DNA of 64,000 bases from Micromonospora echinofusca (GCF_900091445.1 NZ_LT607733.1:2372501-2436500); one strand, 5' to 3'. Positions 27,284 to 37,546 are shown, counted from the stretch's first letter. Translations and numbers: made by a program. The notes: generated by a model not told the origin, from the letters alone.

Positions 27284-28125
27284 CCACCGCCGTCGCCGTG
27301 CAGTACCGCCTCTTCGCCGCGCAGGTCGTCGGCGCCCGCCGCGTCGGCGCCTCCCTGGTCCGGGTCACCTTCGGCGGGCCGGAGCTGGCCGACTTCGCCG
27401 GCGGCGGCCGGGACCAGAGCGTCTCGCTGTTCCTGCCGCACCCCGGCCAGCCCGAGCCGGTGCTCCCCGTCGAGGCGGGGGAGGACTGGTTCGGCGCCTA
27501 CCGGGCCATGGACCCCGACGTACGCGCGGTGATGCGCTCGTACACCATCCGCCAGCAGCGCCCCGAGGTGGCTGAGGTGGACATCGACTTCGTCAGCCAC
27601 GGCGACACCGGCCCCGCCTCCCGCTGGGCCCGGCACGCCCTGCCGGGCGACCGGGTGGTGCTGCTCGGCCCGGCCGTGCACGACAACCGCAGCGTCTGCT
27701 TCCGGCCCCCGGTCGGCACGGACTCGGTCCTGCTGGTGGCCGACGAGACGGGGCTGCCGGCCGCCGCCGGGATCCTGGCCTGGCTGCCGCCCGGCACCCC
27801 GGTGCGCGCCTGGATCGAGGTTCCCGACGCGGGAGACATCCAGGAGCTGCCCACCGAGGCGCGGGCCGAGGTGCGCTGGATCGTGCGGGGCGGCACCGCC
27901 CCGGGCAGCAGTCTGCTGGCCGACGCGGTGCGCGCCGCCCGGCTGCCGGCCGGCACCCCGTACGCCTGGATCGCCGGCGAGTCCTCGATGGTGCGCTCGG
28001 TGCGCCGGCACCTCGTGGGCGAGCGCGGCCTGGACCGCCGCCACGTCACCTTCTCCGGCTACTGGCGCCGGGGCGCCTCCGAGGAGGACCTGCGCGCCGA
28101 TGCCGCCGTCAAGGCCGCCGCCTGA
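27280..28125 (+). CDS. siderophore-interacting protein (FAD-dependent ferric-siderophore reductase)
   Basis: A 281-residue SIP/ViuB family flavoprotein. FAD-binding motif RSYTIRQ (R-x-Y-T), NAD(P)H-domain stretches VLLVADETGLPAAAGIL and YAWIAGESSMVRSVRRHLV are typical. These enzymes reduce Fe(III) in the siderophore to release iron in the cytosol. GTG 27280 overlaps the binding-protein stop, so uptake and release are co-expressed under the iron box. Confidence 0.92.
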   Translation: MTTAVAVQYRLFAAQVVGARRVGASLVRVTFGGPELADFAGGGRDQSVSLFLPHPGQPEPVLPVEAGEDWFGAYRAMDPDVRAVMRSYTIRQQRPEVAEVDIDFVSHGDTGPASRWARHALPGDRVVLLGPAVHDNRSVCFRPPVGTDSVLLVADETGLPAAAGILAWLPPGTPVRAWIEVPDAGDIQELPTEARAEVRWIVRGGTAPGSSLLADAVRAARLPAGTPYAWIAGESSMVRSVRRHLVGERGLDRRHVTFSGYWRRGASEEDLRADAAVKAAA

Positions 28126-28142
28126 CCTACGCCGCCGTCGCG

Positions 28143-28176
28143 CGCCGGATCCCGCCCGCCGGGGTGGGATCCGGCG
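28143..28176. terminator. bidirectional hairpin terminator
   Basis: An 11-bp perfect inverted repeat, CGCCGGATCCC with GGGATCCGGCG, between the convergent siderophore-interacting protein and GNAT genes. Confidence 0.65.
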
Positions 28177-28189
28177 TGGGTCGTTCCGG

Positions 28190-28675
28190 TCAGAACTCCC
28201 GGTACATGACGTGCAGGCCCACCCGGCCGAGGGTGGGATGCCGGAACGCGCCGGGCACCGTGCCGACCACGGCGAACCCCTCCCGCCGGTACAGCTCCAC
28301 GGCGGTGACGTTGCTCGCCACGACGGCGTTGAACTGCATGCCGGCGTACCCCCGCTCACGCGCCCAGTCGACGGCGTGCCGGCACAGGGCGGTGCCCACG
28401 CCGCGCCCCCGCGCCGCGCGGGCCACCATGAAGCTCGCGGTGGCGACGTGCGAGCCCGGCCCGGGGCGGTTGGTGCCCATCTTCGCGGTGCCCAGCACCG
28501 CGTCGCCGTCGACCGCGACCACCGTCCGGCCGGGCGAGGCCTCCACCCACATGTCGTACGCCTGATCGGCGGTCAGCTCCGGGTCGTAGGGGAACGTCTC
28601 CCGCGCCCGGACCACCTCCTGGACGATCGGCCACACCTGGACCCAGTCCGGCTCGTGGAACTCGCGGATCAACAC
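28190..28675 (-). CDS. GNAT family N-acetyltransferase
   Basis: A 161-residue acetyltransferase. The acetyl-CoA binding loop is ARAARGRGVGTALCRHAVDWA, with the later strand QFNAVVASNVTAVELYRREGF. I chose GTG 28675 (VLIREFHEPDW) because the family usually starts just before this first strand. Substrate unknown. Its upstream side abuts a degenerate RusA-like fragment. Confidence 0.82.
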   Translation of the reverse strand: MLIREFHEPDWVQVWPIVQEVVRARETFPYDPELTADQAYDMWVEASPGRTVVAVDGDAVLGTAKMGTNRPGPGSHVATASFMVARAARGRGVGTALCRHAVDWARERGYAGMQFNAVVASNVTAVELYRREGFAVVGTVPGAFRHPTLGRVGLHVMYREF

Positions 28676-28719
28676 CCGGCGGATGCTAGGGGCGCTACGG
28701 CACGGCGGCAAAGCGTTTT

Positions 28720-28884
28720 ACGCGCGGATCGGAGATGATCGACGCGGTCGTCTGCCGCTTGCGCTGGCCCGCGCCCTTCTCGGAGCCCGAACACGGCCTC
28801 CATCGCATCCAACGTCGGCTTGATCAGGTTGTCGAGGTCCCACACCTCCTTGGCGTTGCGCGCTTCAGGCGTACGAAACTCGCA
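28720..28884 (-). pseudogene. RusA-like nuclease fragment
   Basis: Reading the minus strand from 28884, an open stretch after a stop codon translates to EFRTPEARNAKEVWDLDNLI followed by KPTLDAMEAVFG and AQAADDRVDHL. The D-L-D-N-L-x-K-x-x-L-D-A pattern is the catalytic-region signature of RusA-type Holliday junction resolvases and their actinobacterial relatives. Only about 50 residues survive, with no start codon and a degraded end, so this is a relic. It sits at the edge of the accessory patch that follows. Confidence 0.55.
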
Positions 28885-30099
28885 TCAACCCAGCGCGGCC
28901 GCCTTGCGCAGCAGCACTGAGCGTTCGCGCTGGTTGGCGCACAGCCGGGCCGCCAGCTCCAGCTCGGCGCGCGCCTCCGGCCGCCGGCCGAGGCGGGCCA
29001 GCAGCTCCCCGCGTACGGTCGGAACCAGATGCGAACCGGGGAGCCGGTCCACGGCGATCAGCTCGTCCACGATGGCCAGGGCTTGCGTCGGACCCGAGGC
29101 CATGGCCACGGCGACGGCCCTATTGAGCTCGACCACCGGCGAGGGCGCGACCCGGCCGAGCGCCTCGTAGAGCACCACGATCCGGTCCCAGTCGGTCGCC
29201 TCCACGGAGGGCGCTGCGGCGTGGGCGGCGGCGATCGCGGCCTGCAGGCCGTAGGGGCCGAGGCCGCGAGTCGATGCCTTGACCAGCGCGGCCAGCCCAC
29301 GGCGAATCGCCGAGAAGTCCCACCGCCGCCGGTCCTGGTCCTCCAGCAGGACCGGCGAACCGTCCGGGCCGGTCCGGGCCGGGAAGCGCGCGGCCGTCAG
29401 CTCGCACAACGCCAGCAGGCCGTGCACCTCCGGTTCGTCCGGCTGCAGCGCGGCTAACGTGCGGGCCAGCCGGATCGCCTCGTACGCGACCTCGGGGCGC
29501 AGCAGCCTGTCGCCCGACGTGGCCGTCGACCCCTCGGTGAAGATCACGTAGAGGACGCTGAGCACGCCGCCCAGTCGCTCCCGGCGCTCGCCGGCCGCCG
29601 GCAGCTCGAACGGCACCCCGGCCGCCGCGATCGTCTTCTTGCCCCGGGTGATGCGGGCCTGCACGGTCGGCACGGGTACGAGGAACGCGCGGGCGATCTC
29701 CTCGCTGGACAGGCCGCCGACCACGCGCAGGGTCAGCGCCACCCGGGCCTCGGGGGAGAGCACCGGGTGGCAGCTGACGAACATCAGCGCCAGGACGTCG
29801 TCGTCGATCTTGTCGGGGTCGACTTCTTCGTCGACCGCCGGGTCGGCCGCCAGCAGGGCGTATCTGTCCTGCAGGGCAGTCCGGCGGCGGATCGCGTCGA
29901 TCGCCCGCCGGCGGGCCGTGGCCATCAGCCAGCCGGCCGGATTGGCCGGAGAGGCAAGCGGCCACGACACCAGCGCCTCGGTCACCGCCTCCTGGGCGGC
30001 ATCCTCGGCCAGCCCGAAATCGCCGGTGAACCGGGTCAGCGCGGCAACGATCCGCGCCGACTCGATCCGCCAGACGGCCTCGACGTCGGCCGTACCCAT
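28885..30099 (-). CDS. ECF42-type RNA polymerase sigma factor (copy 1)
   Basis: A 404-residue extracytoplasmic-function sigma factor with the long C-terminal extension of the ECF42 group. Sigma region 2: LTRFTGDFGLAEDAAQEAVTEAL. Region 4: LRVVGGLSSEEIARAFLVPVPTVQARI. After it comes a 200-residue helical TPR/DUF6596-like extension ending with LELAARLCANQRERSVLL. No anti-sigma factor is nearby, as expected for ECF42, whose activity depends on the extension and linked DGPF protein. ATG 30099 overlaps the DGPF gene stop (TGATG). Confidence 0.88.
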   Translation of the reverse strand: MGTADVEAVWRIESARIVAALTRFTGDFGLAEDAAQEAVTEALVSWPLASPANPAGWLMATARRRAIDAIRRRTALQDRYALLAADPAVDEEVDPDKIDDDVLALMFVSCHPVLSPEARVALTLRVVGGLSSEEIARAFLVPVPTVQARITRGKKTIAAAGVPFELPAAGERRERLGGVLSVLYVIFTEGSTATSGDRLLRPEVAYEAIRLARTLAALQPDEPEVHGLLALCELTAARFPARTGPDGSPVLLEDQDRRRWDFSAIRRGLAALVKASTRGLGPYGLQAAIAAAHAAAPSVEATDWDRIVVLYEALGRVAPSPVVELNRAVAVAMASGPTQALAIVDELIAVDRLPGSHLVPTVRGELLARLGRRPEARAELELAARLCANQRERSVLLRKAAALG

Positions 30100-30515
30100 C
30101 AGATCTGGCCGTTGCTCTCGCGCAAGGCCCCTTCCTTGACGAACTTCCCGTTGTCCTGCGGGACCTCGTCCTCCCCGGGCACCCGCCGGATCTCGATCTT
30201 GGAACCAGGGACCGACGGGACCCGCTTGGCCCATTCGACCGCCTCCTGTTTCGAGGCGACATCGAGCAGGAAGAAGCCCCCGAACAATTCCTTGGTCTCC
30301 CCGTACGGCCCGTCCGTCACCACCGGGGCCTCGTCGCTGAAGTGCACCACGACGCCCTGGCCCGGATCGTCCAGCCCTTCGGCCGCGACGTAGACGCCGG
30401 CCTTGGCCGTCTCCTCGATGAACAGGCGGGTCGCGGCCATCATCTCGTCGACGTCGACCATCATGGCCGCGTTCGTCTCATCGGTGCCCCGCATGATCAG
30501 CATGTACTGCGGCAT
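30099..30515 (-). CDS. YCII/DGPF-domain protein (module 1)
   Basis: A 138-residue YciI-superfamily protein with the family's TDGPYGETKELFGGFFLLDV segment; the N-terminus MPQYMLIMRGTDE is typical. DGPF proteins are co-encoded with ECF42 sigma factors and are presumed to take part in their control, but the biochemical role is unknown. RBS GAGGAG seven bases before ATG 30515. Translationally coupled to the sigma factor downstream. Confidence 0.87.
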   Translation of the reverse strand: MPQYMLIMRGTDETNAAMMVDVDEMMAATRLFIEETAKAGVYVAAEGLDDPGQGVVVHFSDEAPVVTDGPYGETKELFGGFFLLDVASKQEAVEWAKRVPSVPGSKIEIRRVPGEDEVPQDNGKFVKEGALRESNGQI

Positions 30516-31036
30516 CGCGTTCTCCTCGTCCGGCGGGGCCGCCTTTCGGCCCTCGCACCCCCACGTCGAACGAGCGGCCCGAGGATCGACACAGTCCCGA
30601 CGAAATCTCTCGCCACGACGCAGCCGATCCCTCCGACCCAGGTTGCGCCGTCAGACCGGCCCCTGGGCGATGGCTGATGCGGACGCCTGGCTGATCAGAG
30701 AGCTTATCGTCGCAGCTGTGGAAGGCGACGACGCTCACCTGGATCTGGGGAGAGCATCGGGACGCGCTCAGCGATTTCTCTCCGCTACCTAACTGAAGAG
30801 GGCCACGGGAATCTTCAGCGGCGTTTCGTACGCGGCGTACTTGCCGCAGACCGAGCGGTTCATCAGATCGTGTCAGGGACTTTGAGCATTGTGAGGTAGG
30901 TAAGCGCCGTACACAATGAGCCTTTTCCATCGTGACGGTGCAGGCTACCGCAGGTGGAACCCTGGCGTGTCAGGGCCGCCGCGTCGGCTGTGAAAATCGC
31001 TGTCCGGTTGTCGGAGCACAGTGATAGAAAGCCGGG
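30516..31036. other. 521-bp intergenic stretch, less GC-rich than neighbours
   Basis: No convincing gene. GC looks lower than in flanking genes (for example CAGAGAGCTTATCGTCGCAG). An inverted repeat CATTGTG...CACAATG lies at 30887-30918. On the minus strand a 24-codon open frame starts MNRSVCGKYAAYETPLK near 30863 and ends with TAG near 30790; I cannot relate it to a family. The stretch may be a remnant of transferred DNA. Confidence 0.5.
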
Positions 31037-31837
31037 GTGCACAAATTTCTCACGTTCTCTGATCATCTGCGGCTGATTGACGAACGGTCGACCGCCTTCC
31101 GCGCCGCGGTCGCCGCGGCGCCCAGTCTCGACATGCAGGTTCCGACCCATCCCGAGCGGACGCTGTTCGATCTCGTGCAACACGTGGGCATGGGCCGCCG
31201 CAAATCAGCCGCCATCGTCGCCGCAGGGCCTGCAGACGCTCCCCCGGAGAAGTCCGCTTGGGAGGACGGCACGGGTGCGCCTCGGGAACGCGAGGCACTG
31301 CTGGCCTGGTGGACCGAGTCCATCGAGCAACTGACGAGCGCGCTGCGCGAGGCCGGCCCGGATCGCGGTTGTTGGACGTGGTGGGGTGACTCGCAGTCAC
31401 CGCAAACCTCCGGTGCATGGGCACGGCGCCAGGTTCCCGAGATCGCGGTGCACACCTACGATGTCCAGCTCACCGTGGGTGCCCCGCAGCCGCTGCCGGA
31501 CGAGGTCGCCCTCGACGGTTTCGACGACTGTCAGTTCACCATCTGCTCGACGGATGTCGCCTGGCCGCACGATCCCGCCGTCGTCGATTACTACGCCACC
31601 GAGGGCTGCTCTTGGCGCCTTCGGCTGTCCCGCGACGGCGCACGGGCCGCCCGCCTCGGCGCGCCGGCTGCCAGCGAGGACCCGGACCCGGACACGGCCG
31701 ACGCCTCCGCCCGGGGCACGGCCAGTGACCTGGTCCTGTTCTTTTACGGCCGCATACCGCCGGATTCGCTGAAGCTGGAGCTGAACGGCGACCGTCGCAT
31801 CTTCGACCAGCTCATCGCCTGGGACCCGTCCGTGTAA
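31037..31837 (+). CDS. maleylpyruvate isomerase family mycothiol-dependent enzyme
   Basis: A 266-residue protein of the MDMPI/DinB superfamily. Metal-ligand histidine in FDLVQHVGMG and the E-x3-H pair in RQVPEIAVHTYDVQ are in the expected places, as is a C-terminal MDMPI domain (LVLFFYGRIPPDSLKLELNG). Such enzymes use mycothiol, the actinobacterial thiol cofactor, in isomerase or transferase reactions. The substrate is open. GTG 31037 is weakly preceded by GAAAG. It stands alone between a low-GC stretch and a broken transposase. Confidence 0.82.
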   Translation: MHKFLTFSDHLRLIDERSTAFRAAVAAAPSLDMQVPTHPERTLFDLVQHVGMGRRKSAAIVAAGPADAPPEKSAWEDGTGAPREREALLAWWTESIEQLTSALREAGPDRGCWTWWGDSQSPQTSGAWARRQVPEIAVHTYDVQLTVGAPQPLPDEVALDGFDDCQFTICSTDVAWPHDPAVVDYYATEGCSWRLRLSRDGARAARLGAPAASEDPDPDTADASARGTASDLVLFFYGRIPPDSLKLELNGDRRIFDQLIAWDPSV

Positions 31838-31849
31838 CAATGATCCCTT

Positions 31850-32355
31850 TTATCCTGCGTAGGCCGGGTTCTCGACGTGGTGCAGAACCAGGATCGCCTG
31901 CAGGATCGCGGTGGCGCGGTGTGGGCAACAGCGCAGCCTCGTCAGAACTTTCCAGGTCTTGAGGGTGGCGTTGGCGCGTTCACCGAAGGCCCGGATCCGG
32001 GCGTGAGCGCGGTTGACCTTCTTCTGCCAGCGCGGCAGTTTCGGCCGGTAGCGGTGGCGTTGAACGGTGTGCGGATGCTGCCGCGGGCGCCGTGGTATGC
32101 CTCATCGGCAAAGGTCCATCACGTTGGCGCCGGTCAGGGCGTCGATGATGCCGGAAGCGCGGGCCGCGGTCAGGTCATGGACCGAGCGGGCAGGGCCGCC
32201 GAGGCCCGGACCAGCCGGCCTGCCGGGTCGGCGACGACCTGTACGTTCAGGCCGTGACGGCGGTGTTCTCCCGAGTGGTAGGGCTTCTGTTGGCAACTCG
32301 GTCGATCGGGATCAGAGTTCCGTCGAGGATCGCGTAGGCCATCCGCCCGTCGTCG
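31850..32355 (-). pseudogene. IS5-family (DDE_Tnp_4 type) transposase remnant, frameshifted
   Basis: Minus-strand reading recovers transposase segments in three frames. AILDGTLIPIDRVA comes first, then after a one-base loss near 32292 YHSGEHRRHGLNVQVVADPA and SVHDLTAARASGIIDALTGA. After a second shift near 32110 come ADEAYHGARGSIRTPF, then after a third RHRYRPKLPRWQKKVNRAHA and the C-terminus LQAILVLHHVENPAYAG. The last stop is at 31850-31852. The N-terminal third is missing. At least three frameshifts make it inactive. No terminal inverted repeats or target duplication were recognised. Confidence 0.85.
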
Positions 32356-32404
32356 CGCCGCCGGGGCTGTCGTCGGCCGGCGGCTGACAGGCTAGTTTGC
32401 TCGG

Positions 32405-32845
32405 ATGAGTTCCCTCGATGACGTCGCGAGCCGTGACGGTTGGCGATGCTGGGTGTGCGACGAGCCGGTCGACCCCGACATGTCGGTGAACGACCCGCGT
32501 GGTCCCAGCGTCGACAGCCGTACCGCCGACAAGAAGGCCAAGGTCGCCGAGCGACTCGCGCACCGTGCCTGCAACACCCGCAAGGGCGCTGTCAAGGTGG
32601 TCATCGCCTGGCCGGACCATCTGCACGTGGTGGAGCCCGCGCCACTGATCACCGTCGCCGAGCGACTCGAACGCAAGGGCGGCCGCGAGCTGGTCGCCCG
32701 CTGCCCGAGCAGGAAGGACGCCCAGGAGGCGGCGGACTGGCTGGTCGACCGGTTCTCCCGGCTGGTGCCCGGCCTGCCGGTGACCGCGAGCGTCGACGCG
32801 GGCGGCGGACAGTACCTCGTCGCCCTGGCCGCCGGCCGCCGCTGA
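32405..32845 (+). CDS. HNH-type zinc-finger protein
   Basis: A 146-residue protein. The N-terminal 60 residues resemble an HNH/treble-clef nuclease module: RCWVCDEPVD (C-x2-C) and AHRACNTRKG (H-x2-CN-x2-KG), with an Asp-containing loop between. The C-terminal 80 residues (DAQEAADWLVDRFSRLVPGL) are not recognised. The first His of a canonical HNH motif is not obvious, so nuclease activity is uncertain. It follows the transposase remnant and could be part of the same acquired segment. Confidence 0.6.
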   Translation: MSSLDDVASRDGWRCWVCDEPVDPDMSVNDPRGPSVDSRTADKKAKVAERLAHRACNTRKGAVKVVIAWPDHLHVVEPAPLITVAERLERKGGRELVARCPSRKDAQEAADWLVDRFSRLVPGLPVTASVDAGGGQYLVALAAGRR

Positions 32846-32992
32846 CCGGTGCCCCTGGTCGGCGGGTCGTCGCCGGCCAGGGGCCATCCGTGGGCGTCCG
32901 GCAGCCCGGGGCCCGAGCCGCCACCGCCGCTGCTGCGCACCGCGCGTGCCGGCCGTCTCCAGCCGGTGGCGTCGGCGACGATCAGTCTCTGG

Positions 32993-33280
32993 TCAGAAGG
33001 GGGGTGCGTCCTCGCCCATCAACGCCAGCACGACGCCTCCCTTTCCGCTCTTGAGGCCCTGGACCACGACCTTGCCGGTGCTGCCGTCGGGCAGTTCCAA
33101 CGTGAAGGTCTTCCCGACCGCGTTCTTGGGGCCGTTGCCGGCGCTGTTGGCGGGTCGGAAGTCGCCTGCCCACGGCGGGGTCCCGCCCCTGCGGGCGGGC
33201 TCGGCGAAGAGTGCGGCGGTGCCGGGGGTCCGGGTGCCGTCGGAGGAGAGGAGCACTGAGGCGCTGCGATAGGTAGCCAT
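32993..33280 (-). CDS. hypothetical small protein
   Basis: A 95-residue protein starting MATYRSASVLLSSDGTRTPG and ending in short beta-strand-like blocks (GKTFTLELPDGSTGKVVVQG, KGGVVLALMGEDAPPF). No signal peptide or membrane segment. Codon bias is genome-typical. It looks like a small beta-rich domain; I do not recognise a family. ATG 33280 lacks a clear ribosome binding site. Confidence 0.6.
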   Translation of the reverse strand: MATYRSASVLLSSDGTRTPGTAALFAEPARRGGTPPWAGDFRPANSAGNGPKNAVGKTFTLELPDGSTGKVVVQGLKSGKGGVVLALMGEDAPPF

Positions 33281-33523
33281 ATGCGGCAAGGCTATCCCGG
33301 ACCGTGCCCGTTCGCGCCACCACAACCGCCGGGTAACGCGAACGGTTTCGACACGACCGTGGCCTCGTCCCACCCCTCGTGCCGCCTCCTGGACCTCGAT
33401 TTCTCCGAAGATGGTGTCGTATCGAGGCGTGGCCGTTCGTGGAACCAGTGTGCGGCGGTCGGCTGGGCCGTCGGACAGGAGACGTCGGGCAAGGCCCCCG
33501 TCCGGGGACTGAGAGGAGACGAC

Positions 33524-33886
33524 ATGACGGAATACCTGATCACCTTCAACGACGAGTGGGTGCCACCACACACGGCGGAGGAGATTCGCGAGAAGGGCAG
33601 GGCCGGCCGGGCCGTGATCGCGGACATGCAGGCCGAGGGTGTCCTGATCTTCAGCAACGGCGGACTCGACCGGTCCACCGCGGTGTGCGGCGTCGAAGCG
33701 GTCGACGGCAGGCCCGTCTTCACCGACGGCCCGTACGTCGAGACCAAGGAGCACCTCGGCGGCTTCGCCGTCGTGGACGTGCCCGACGACGAGGCGGCGC
33801 GATACTGGGCCGGCAGGCTCGCGACCGCGCTCGACTGGCCGCAGGAGGTGCACCGGTTCCGAGGCCCCGGTGCGCGCCCGGCGTAA
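33524..33886 (+). CDS. YCII/DGPF-domain protein (module 2, first)
   Basis: A 120-residue DGPF protein with TDGPYVETKEHLGGFAVVDV. RBS GAGAGGAG precedes ATG 33524. First gene of a three-gene operon DGPF-DGPF-ECF42. The N-terminus MTEYLITFNDEWVPPHT differs from the module 1 copy, so they are not recent duplicates. Confidence 0.86.
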   Translation: MTEYLITFNDEWVPPHTAEEIREKGRAGRAVIADMQAEGVLIFSNGGLDRSTAVCGVEAVDGRPVFTDGPYVETKEHLGGFAVVDVPDDEAARYWAGRLATALDWPQEVHRFRGPGARPA

Positions 33887-33901
33887 CGGCTCCGGGGAGA
33901 A

Positions 33902-34297
33902 GTGAGCGTGGTGCCCAGATACCTGCTGTCCGTCTACGGACCGGCCGAGCGCACCGAGTTCGGCGCCCACCCCTCCCAGGAGGCCATGCCGCAGGCGTTC
34001 GCCGACACCGGCGCCTTCGCCGAGCGGCTCCGGCGGGACGGTCACCTCGTCTTCGCCGACGGCCTGGCGCCCCCGACGACCGCCACCACGGTCGACGGGC
34101 AGGGCGGGAGGCCGGTTCTCACCGACGGGCCCTACCTGGAGACCAGGGAGCATCTCGACGGCTTCTGGGTCATCGAGGCGGCCGACCTCGACGTGGCCCT
34201 GGCTCTCGCCGCCGAGGGGTCGAGAGCGTGCCGGGGTACGGTCGAGGTGCGTCCCTTCCGAACCGGGGGATCCGTCCGAGCGCTGCCGGAGCCATGA
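33902..34297 (+). CDS. YCII/DGPF-domain protein (module 2, second)
   Basis: A 131-residue DGPF protein with TDGPYLETREHLDGFWVIEA. GTG 33902 follows the first DGPF gene by 15 nt and its stop overlaps the sigma factor start by 4 nt. Having two different DGPF proteins upstream of one ECF42 factor suggests they form a heteromer or have separate roles; that is inference. Confidence 0.85.
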   Translation: MSVVPRYLLSVYGPAERTEFGAHPSQEAMPQAFADTGAFAERLRRDGHLVFADGLAPPTTATTVDGQGGRPVLTDGPYLETREHLDGFWVIEAADLDVALALAAEGSRACRGTVEVRPFRTGGSVRALPEP

Positions 34298-35538
34298 CCG
34301 TTCTCACCGTCGAGCAGGCCATCACCCGTGTCCACCACGAGGAGTGGGCGCGGGTGGTCGCCGGCCTCGCGCGCCGTTTCGGCGACCTCGACGTCGCCGA
34401 GGAAGCGACGGCCGAAGCGTTCGTGGCGGCTGCGGAGCGGTGGCCGCGCGAGGGCGTACCGTCCAATCCCGGCGGTTGGCTCGCCACCACCGCGACCCGC
34501 AAGGCGATCGACCGGCTCCGTCGCGAATCGCAGCGCGACGCCAGGCACCAGGCGGCCCTGATGGTGTACGACGACACCCCTGCCGAGCCGACCGGCCCGG
34601 TCGAGGACGACCGGCTCAGACTGATCTTCACCTGCTGCCATCCCGCGCTCGCGATGGAGGCCCGGGTCGCGCTCACCCTGCGCCTGCTCGGCGGCCTCAC
34701 CGTGCCCGAGATCGCCCGCGCCTTCCTGGTGCAGGAGACCACCCTGGCGCGACGGATCACCCGCGCCAAGGCGAAGATCAAGGCGGCGCACATTCCCTAC
34801 CGGGTGCCCTCGGCCGACGACATCCGCGAGCGCCTCGCCGGCGTCCTCGCCGTCGTCTACCTCATCTTCAACGAGGGCTATCTCGCCAGCGAGGGGGACG
34901 ACCCGGTGCGCGTCGACCTCACCGACGAGGCGATCCGCCTCGGCCGCCTGCTCCGGGCCCTCCTCCCGGACGACGGTGAGGTGGCCGGCCTGCTCGCCCT
35001 GATGCTCCTCACCGACGCCCGGCGGCCGGCGCGCGTGTCCCGCACCGGGGAACTGGTGATCCTCGCCGAGCAGGACCGGGGCGCGTGGGACCGCACCCTC
35101 ATCGCCGAGGGCAACGCCCTTCTCCGCGAGCGGGTCGAGGCGGTGGCGAGCGGCGGTGACCCACCCGGGCGCTACCAGCTGCAGGCCGCGATCAACATGG
35201 TCCACACCGATGCCCCGTCCGCCCGGGACACCGAATGGTCCACCATCGTCGCCCTCTACGGCCGCCTGGTACTGCTCGACCCCTCGCCGATCGTGCGGCT
35301 CAACCGGGCGGTCGCGGTCGCCGAGGTCGACGGCCCCGGGGTCGGGCTCGCCGAGATCGACCGGCTCGCCGAGGTCCTCGACGGCTATCACGCCTTCCAC
35401 GCCGCGCGCGCCGACCTGCTGCGGCGACTCGGGCGCGGCGGCGAGTCGCGGGCGGCGTACGACCGGGCCATCGGTCTCGCCGGCAACCCCGCGGAGCGCT
35501 CCTACCTCTGCCGCCGCCGTGACCAGTTCGCCGGCTGA
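34294..35538 (+). CDS. ECF42-type RNA polymerase sigma factor (copy 2)
   Basis: A 414-residue ECF42 sigma factor. Region 2: LARRFGDLDVAEEATAEAFVAAAERW; region 4: LRLLGGLTVPEIARAFLVQETTLARRI. The long C-terminal extension includes GRYQLQAAINMVHTDAP and ends YLCRRRDQFAG. It is diverged from copy 1 throughout, so they are paralogues of different lineages. ATG overlaps the preceding DGPF stop. A weak hairpin (CCGTCCG/CGGACGG, 35562-35584) follows. Confidence 0.9.
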   Translation: MTVLTVEQAITRVHHEEWARVVAGLARRFGDLDVAEEATAEAFVAAAERWPREGVPSNPGGWLATTATRKAIDRLRRESQRDARHQAALMVYDDTPAEPTGPVEDDRLRLIFTCCHPALAMEARVALTLRLLGGLTVPEIARAFLVQETTLARRITRAKAKIKAAHIPYRVPSADDIRERLAGVLAVVYLIFNEGYLASEGDDPVRVDLTDEAIRLGRLLRALLPDDGEVAGLLALMLLTDARRPARVSRTGELVILAEQDRGAWDRTLIAEGNALLRERVEAVASGGDPPGRYQLQAAINMVHTDAPSARDTEWSTIVALYGRLVLLDPSPIVRLNRAVAVAEVDGPGVGLAEIDRLAEVLDGYHAFHAARADLLRRLGRGGESRAAYDRAIGLAGNPAERSYLCRRRDQFAG

Positions 35539-35711
35539 GCGACACCCGGCCCTTCGCGGCACCGTCCGCGGCAGATCCGGACGGTTGCCCGACCTTCGAC
35601 AACGCGTGAGCCGATCCGCCGCGTCACGACTCCCAGATCTCGCGGACCGCGCCTCGCGGAGGATCCTCGACCGAGGCCTGGCCGGTCGCCGCCCGGGTCG
35701 TGTCCGGCGGC

Positions 35712-37265
<1,554 letters not shown>

Positions 37266-37546
37266 GCCCGTCGCCCCCTGCTTCCGCCTCCCGGAGGCGG
37301 CCCGCTTACCCGGCGGCGGCCGGAATTCACCCCGGATTCCCGTCCGTCCCCGCCAGCCGGACCGTCGGCGGCGGTCCGGCCCCGCTCGCCGCGGCGGCGG
37401 GCGCCGGGTCGCCGTGCGTTCCCGCGACGCCTCGTGGCCCCGCCGCCCCGCCGCGCGGTCGACAGGCGCGCGGGCGCGGCGACGTGTCAACGAGGCCGGA
37501 ACGGGGATGTGGCACCGGGTCGGACGGCCGGATCGGGAGACGCGTG

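Noticed and set aside
30478..30930. A 150-codon minus-strand frame starting MEKAHCVRRL
   Set aside because: Low-similarity composition, runs into the start of the DGPF gene, and no ribosome binding site; not called.
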